Assembly (NCBI GenBank): GCA_003255065.1
Contig: QAOA01008075.1
Location: 61,194-125,193, forward strand
Length of the DNA: 64,000 nucleotides
Direction: 5' to 3'
Origin: Cercis canadensis
Lineage: Eukaryota; Streptophyta; Magnoliopsida; Fabales; Fabaceae
Shown: one piece after another, positions 59,294 to 64,000 of the stretch
Position numbering within the stretch: position 1 is the stretch's first letter
How the letters are laid out: each line of letters begins with the position of its first letter
Notes under the pieces: model-generated
What the model was told of the DNA's origin: nothing
Seen by the model: the letters and a program-made list of their open reading frames with translations, nothing else
The model's database searches: none
Program-made: the position numbers and the translations under genes

Positions 59294-60386
59294 TTGCAGA
59301 GTCTATTCCTAGAGAGGGTGAATAGGAATTGATAGAATTTATTGCAAAAATGGTTTTGATATAGATAAAATCAAATAACATATTTGTTTAAGAACTAGTT
59401 CTTACAAACTAGTTCTTTAACAAACACCATATTTGAATACAATAAATAACTTAATCAACCATTGACAGTATACCAGAAAATAATTCAAACAATCAAAGAT
59501 AAAGACAGAGAGGATCCACAAGAGTTTTTATAGTGGTTCAGCTTAAAAATGCATACATCCACTTCTCCCATATCTGGGGTTCCACTTATTCTCCAAGTTT
59601 CTTCAAGCTTCACAACCATGGTTTTTGTTTTTCAAGCTAACCATAAACTCTCTCTCTCTCTCTCTCTAACTCACTAGAGATCATTCTCATGGATTTCTCC
59701 CATAGAAATCCAGATACAAAACCCCAAGTGTTTGAGTTCAGCTCCAAAGAAGAAACTCTCTTACATAGTAGATATGATACAATGAAGTTCTTGCTACATG
59801 AAGAGACAACCGAGAGGAAGAAGAAGAGTAGAACTCTTGAAAATGGCTTCCTTCTCTCTCTAAAATATTTTCTTCTCACTTCTCTTCATGCATCACCGAA
59901 GCCCTTACTTAATCTTTTGATATGGCTTCTTTCTTGTGCACGTGAGGTACTTTGAAAAAGGCTAAGGAGAGGTCTTCCACTAGCTGACACAAAGCTCATC
60001 ATGCATCATGACTTTTTGTCCTTTATTAAAGAAAAAACTTTTCCATGTGTAAGAGAGAGTAGATAAAAAGTATCCCTTGAAAAGTGGATGTTACATCAGT
60101 CATTTTCAAGAGGCAACTTCTAATCTCAACTACCATATTTTTCTAGAGAGACTAAAAAGACAAAAGCCACTGGAGTCTTTGACACGATTGTCTACATTAG
60201 CAAGATTGAAAGACTCTCATTATCCAGAAGCAAGAACTAGTTCTAAAGAACAAGTTGAACTAGATATTTTCAGACTTCTTTCCACACCTGTTCTAAATAA
60301 GAACTTAAATAGAAATAACACAGGTTAGTAGAAATGAGACATGTTTGTTATCATCAAAATAGGACTAGAGACTTGTGGAACTAACA
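59294..60386. mobile_element. About 1.09-kb solo LTR inserted in the LINE reverse transcriptase
   Basis: TCCTC lies at 59289-59293 and 60387-60391. The insert begins TTGCAGAGTCTATTCC and then CTAGAGAGGGTGAATAGG, and ends GGAACTAACA. The CTAGAG-GGTGAATAGG phrase near the 5' end and TTTTTATAGTGGTTCAGCTT with CATCCACTTCTCC inside are features I associate with LTRs of copia elements. No gag-pol is present. A CT-dinucleotide run lies at about 59649-59667. The LINE RT reads QSS before and SILINGSN after it. Confidence 0.65.
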
Positions 60387-62455
60387 TCCTCCATTCTTAT
60401 CAACGGAAGCAATACATACTTTTTTCTTATATCAAGGGGATCCTCTTTCCCCTTATATATTCATTCTTTGCATGGAAATCCTATAAAAAAATTATCAACA
60501 TGGAAGACGGAAAGAAAAATTGGAAGCCTTTTACTTTTAGAGGGTCAAAGTTCTCTATCTCTCATATGTTTTTTTGCTGATGATATCATTCTCTTTGCAC
60601 AAGCCTAAGAATCAAATGCCACATGCATTGAGGAAGTACTTAAAGGATTTTGGGATGTCTTTGGACTAGAAATTAATAACTCTAAATGTCGTATATGGTT
60701 TTCTCAAGCTATTGCACCAGGAGATAGAAACAAAATCTGCCACATCCTTCCCTTTTCTAACTTTGACTCTCTAGGAAATTATCTGGGGTTTCCCTTGGGG
60801 ATTAATAAAGCTTCAAGAAGTCATTTTCATTTCGTCTTTGACAAGGTTCAAGAACAACTAGAATGATGATTGAAGAAATTACTGCTATATGCTAGTAGAC
60901 TTACACTACTAAAATTAGTAGTCATTGCCATTCCTACATATTATATGCAAGGAGTGGTGTTGCCCACCTTTATTTGTAACAATCTGGATCAAACAACTAG
61001 GAACTTCTTGTAGGGTAAGTCAAGAACTAGAAATAAGCTACATTTAATGGGATGGGAGAAAGTGACAAAACATAAAAAGAAAGGAGGCTTGGGGTTAAAT
61101 AAGTCAAAATTCAAGAACTTAACATTTATGGCTAAGTTAAGATGGAAAATAGACAAAGAACCAAGCAATATTTGGGTCAAGTGTATGAAAGCCAAGTATG
61201 GATAGGATCTCACAAGGGGAATGTTGCAAGATCCATTACTCATAAGAGCATCCAACAAAGGTCTAGTTTTGAAAAAAGGGGAACATGGATCATCAGAAAC
61301 AGATAAAAGGTGCGATTTTGGCTGGATAAATGGTTAGATATAGGAAACATTCAAAATCTAGTAGAAGACCACTTCCTATGAATGAAAAAACTAGACTGGT
61401 GACAAGCATTCTCACAAGCTCTAGGGAATGGCGTTTAGACTCTCTCCCTTTTGTTCTCCTACCTAACATTTTTGAAAGCATCAAAGCTTGCCCAAGGTTT
61501 TGCAATAGCAACTAGGAAGATAATTTAGTATGATATGGAGATAGAGAAGGAAATTTTAATCTCTCAAGTGCCTACTCCTTGTTACACCTGGAGTCTTTGA
61601 CTCTTCTAAACCCCAATCCTAACTGGGTTTGGAAGCTTAATTGTCACATTAGAATCCAACATTTCTTTTGGCTGGTCTCCCTAGAAAACCTTCCTTGTAA
61701 GACCCTTTTATCTTCTAGGAACATCTCCCCTTCTTTGTTATATCTCTTGTGCAACTCCTAGCCTGAGACTTATTTTCATCTTTCCAAAGAATGCTCAACT
61801 GTGGCTCCCATTTGGAGCAGATTTTATCACATGATTGACCTTGACCCAGAAGATTTTCACATTTGGTTGAAGTCCAATGGTCAAAACCTTACTCCAACTG
61901 CTTCTGGCATTCCTGAAGGTACTGTGTTTGTTTATATTTGCTGGAGCATTTGGATCAATAGGAACAAATGGGTGTTTGATAAGCATCCCTTCTCAATTAC
62001 ATGTTGTCTTTTTCTTTAGGTAGAGCCTTTGAATATTTTTTCCTAAGTTTGAACAAAACTCTAGTGGTTCACCGTCATGAAGTCCACATTCGGTGGCAAC
62101 CTCCACCTCTCAATTGGTTTAAATTAAATACCAATGGTTCTGCTAAGGCCAACCCGAGTTTACTGGGTGTATGGGGTATCATTAGAAATCATAGATGGGA
62201 ATGGGTGACTGGTTTTTCTAAGAAGGTGGGCTATGGCTACCCAAACCTTACTGAACTTTGGGAAGTAGTAGAGGGACTGAGCTTACCAATCGAACTAGTA
62301 ATTACTAAGCTTTCCATTGTAGTAGACTCAATGTTTGTTATGGATATTATGAATGAAGTAGGAGGATTTAACTATCATTCCCCAGTTTGAATTGCACCAT
62401 GTATTGAAAGAAGCCAATGTGGGTGTTGATACAATGCCAAAGACTGCTTGTTGTG

Positions 62456-63890
62456 ATAAAACGGAGCGCAAGTGTACGTTATCATCTTACAAGTAATATA
62501 ATGAGAATTAAATATCATCCTATGAGGATTAAAGGTATTAACTACTGAAATTAGGTCAATTCCAATTTTATCTGAATAACTAATTAATGAGAAATCAAAC
62601 TATTGAACTAAGTAAATTGCAAATAAATGAAAGCAGATAAAAATCAGGAATTAATGTAGAGAGAAAGACTAGGATTAATGATTTCACCATAACTAATCCA
62701 AGTTTTCTTCCTTAAATCTTTAATCTAGAATTTTCTTTCTAATTGCTAGCCAAGATTCCCTAACTTATTCATTAGCATCTCTCAAGGTCTAATAAAAATA
62801 TCCCTAATTACTAATCCATTATATTCCTATGTAATGAGTTCTATGGATATCTTTAATTGACTACACATGCCTTAGAAAGAAAATTAGTTCATGATGGTAA
62901 AATAAAACATAATTGATAAGAGTTTAGACAAAGATGAAAGGAAAAAAAAAGAAAAAAAAATGTAGTATGGATGCCAAGAACAATTGTTGCAAATCCTTTT
63001 CTGCAAGCCTTGTCTTGCCTTTCTTTTAATATCTCAAATTGCCAACAGTACTTTTCCTAATTCTAAAAGTCCTATTTAAACACTTTACAAGAGTCCTGAT
63101 TGTTTTTGGATTAAAAATACATTGCCACACATTTAACCACTTGGGGGCCTAGGCTCTCAAAACCTGGCGCCTAAGCACAGGAGACAAGATTGATTCGTGA
63201 GGCACTGGCGGTGAGGCCTTATAATGCTAGCGTTGAGGCTCTCAAGCCTTTGGAAGTCCTTTGCTGCAATGGGAAAGAAGCGCTGAGGCGCTGAAGTACA
63301 TGGTTTCTGTATGATGCAATTGGCCTTTGGGAGTTAAGGCTCTATCAATTTGGGTGCCTAGGCGCTAGTGGCATAGTGCTGAGGCACTGTCTTCCCTGGA
63401 ATTTGTACTGCTGCAAGTGGAACAAGCGCTTAGGTTCTACAAAGCTAGGGTAAGGTCTTTTGCTCACTGTCTCCTCACACCTCAATGCTTAAAGCAGCGC
63501 CTAAGCTCTCAAGGATGAGGGCCTAGGCTCTCTCTTCTCTGTACCTTTGGTTACCATTTTTCTTCCAAATTCAACTCTTTTTCCTCAAAACATGAAATTT
63601 TTCCAAATCTTTTAGTCCTGCAAAAATAATATAAAAGCACCTCATTTATTAATAAAAATTCCCAAGAACACACAAAATATTAAGCTAAAAATATCTAGAG
63701 AGTGAGTGTAAAATCCATTCAATACTACCCATGATTTAAATGTACCTTTTGAAACTTTTGATTCCCCCTCATTTTGTTAGTTCTATTATGTATTTTGATG
63801 CCATGGGTAGAATCCTACCTAGGCTAGTTAGCTCTAGATATTTGGAAGAACTTTCCACTAGATGACTATAATTAGGGGTTTAAGCAAACT
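62456..63890. mobile_element. Partial LTR-like element cutting the LINE 3' end
   Basis: After the LINE words KTACC the sequence changes abruptly to TGTGATAAAACGGAGCGCAAGTGTACG and then AAGTAATATAATG and ATCCTATGAGGATT. These words are typical of the 5' start of plant LTR elements (GCGCAAGTGTACG...AAGTAATA...CACGAGG). No coding region follows inside the window. Its right limit is unknown; the end value is a guess. Confidence 0.4.
63135..63540. repeat. Degenerate GCGCTNAGGC-type repeat field
   Basis: Words such as GGGCCTAGGCTCTCAA (twice), GCGCTGAGGCGCTGA, GTGCCTAGGCGCTAG, GTGCTGAGGCACTG and GCGCCTAAGCTCTCAA recur at irregular spacing in an otherwise AT-rich element. Many are partly palindromic. 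Confidence 0.5.
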
Positions 63891-64000
63891 GAACTAAACC
63901 GGCCAAACTTAGGGGGTTGGTCCAATTCTCGATTCCTGAATCTGAAAAACCGAGGCGATCATTTCGATTCTCAGTTTCCATGAAAGGAAACCGGGGAAGG
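63891..64000. other. Window edge, unassigned repeat-like DNA
   Basis: The end holds AACTGAACTAAACCGGCC and ATCTGAAAAACCGAGGCG-type text, a style seen at ends of plant DNA transposons. Too little is visible to classify. Confidence 0.25.

Larger units (their letters stand above)
40270..62455 (+). mobile_element. Degenerate LINE retrotransposon broken into four parts by later insertions
   Basis: LINE parts are about 40270-41102, 49125-50621, 57560-59293 and 60387 to about 62455. They follow each other in the normal order of a plant L1-type LINE: ORF1 zinc knuckle, ORF1 C-terminus, endonuclease, reverse transcriptase, zf-RVT, RNase H. Sequence before 40270 is unrelated and ORF1 lacks its N-terminal domain, so the LINE is probably 5'-truncated, as is common. 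Its 3' end is cut off by another LTR-like element. Each internal break has a target duplication (CTTAC, TGTAT, TCCTC), so the LINE is the oldest layer. All frames contain stops and frameshifts. Confidence 0.85.
50514..62455 (+). pseudogene. LINE ORF2 (endonuclease, RT, zf-RVT, RNase H), interrupted twice and decayed
   Basis: ORF2 starts at ATG 50514 with CVLAWNVGGATQANFKRVF, the first strand of the apurinic-type endonuclease. It breaks at the copia element and continues at 57560 with LMVITETKVADSKA in the same frame once one TGTAT copy is removed. Endonuclease motifs IIGDMNEIL (about 57860) and LDHCP (about 58098) follow. RT shows SFKALGVDGIH (about 58775), GAFVPGRKAIDNVL (about 59060) and KLDLDKVYDKLNW, then the solo LTR, then ILINGSN, and the catalytic FADDIILFA (about 60582). 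zf-RVT is at about 61570-61800, and RNase H at about 62090-62450 (WFKLNTNGSAKANPS), where the first catalytic Asp (normally DGS) is Asn. Many stops and frameshifts are present. Confidence 0.8.

Noticed and set aside
59689-59955. 88-codon frame in the solo LTR
   Set aside because: No homology, and located between target duplications of a non-coding LTR.
1-64000. CRISPR array, bacterial operon, biosynthetic cluster or viral insertion as the hidden system
   Set aside because: Genes are intron-rich plant genes of unrelated pathways; no spaced repeat array of CRISPR type and no viral capsid, movement or replication gene was seen.

Overview
The window is nuclear DNA of a flowering plant, almost certainly a eudicot. 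It is AT-rich, its genes have many GT-AG introns, and it carries plastid-targeted proteins, a PIP aquaporin, a germin-like protein and a TBL protein, with plant Ty1/copia, Ty3/gypsy, LINE, SINE and MITE sequences between them. The species cannot be fixed from the sequence. All exon boundaries below were joined by hand from splice signals, reading phase and family conservation. Distances and mismatch counts are by eye.

Gene-bearing part (1-38.6 kb). The 3' exon of a PIP1-type aquaporin enters from the left (+). It is followed by two inverted-repeat DNA elements, one MULE-like with long terminal inverted repeats and one shorter foldback. Then come BASS4 (+, 14 exons, 3166-15089, a plastid-envelope bile-acid:Na+ symporter family protein), an intergenic stretch with a SINE, diphosphomevalonate decarboxylase MVD (+, 10 exons, 17877-25438), TBL36-like (+, 5 exons, 27188-29361), another SINE, a single-exon germin-like protein (-, 31648-32277/32304), a MITE, and plastidial lipoyl synthase LIP1P (-, 7 exons, 34065-38619). 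All complete genes look intact. BASS4 intron 9 and MVD introns 2 and 8 hold mobile or repetitive DNA. The MVD-TBL36 adjacency matches, from memory, the Arabidopsis pair At3g54250-At3g54260.

Transposon part (about 40.3-64 kb). A degenerate LINE with ORF1 zinc knuckle, endonuclease, reverse transcriptase, zf-RVT and RNase H is spread over about 22 kb because other elements landed in it. They are (a) a long, about 3.0-kb, Ogre/Tat-like LTR with TSD CTTAC, itself split by a 5.0-kb chromodomain Ty3/gypsy element with TSD TCTAT; (b) a Ty1/copia element with two 428-bp LTRs and TSD TGTAT in the LINE endonuclease; (c) an about 1.09-kb solo LTR with TSD TCCTC in the LINE reverse transcriptase; (d) an unfinished LTR-like element that takes over from about 62.45 kb. 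All coding regions here are broken.

The most unusual object is the gypsy element. Its two LTRs are in inverted, not direct, orientation, yet it is flanked by a perfect 5-bp target duplication and ends exactly at both LTR termini. Four Ns mark assembly seams: two separate direct duplications of 226 and 299 bp joined by one N each, and two homopolymer runs. No prokaryotic system, CRISPR array or biosynthetic cluster was seen.
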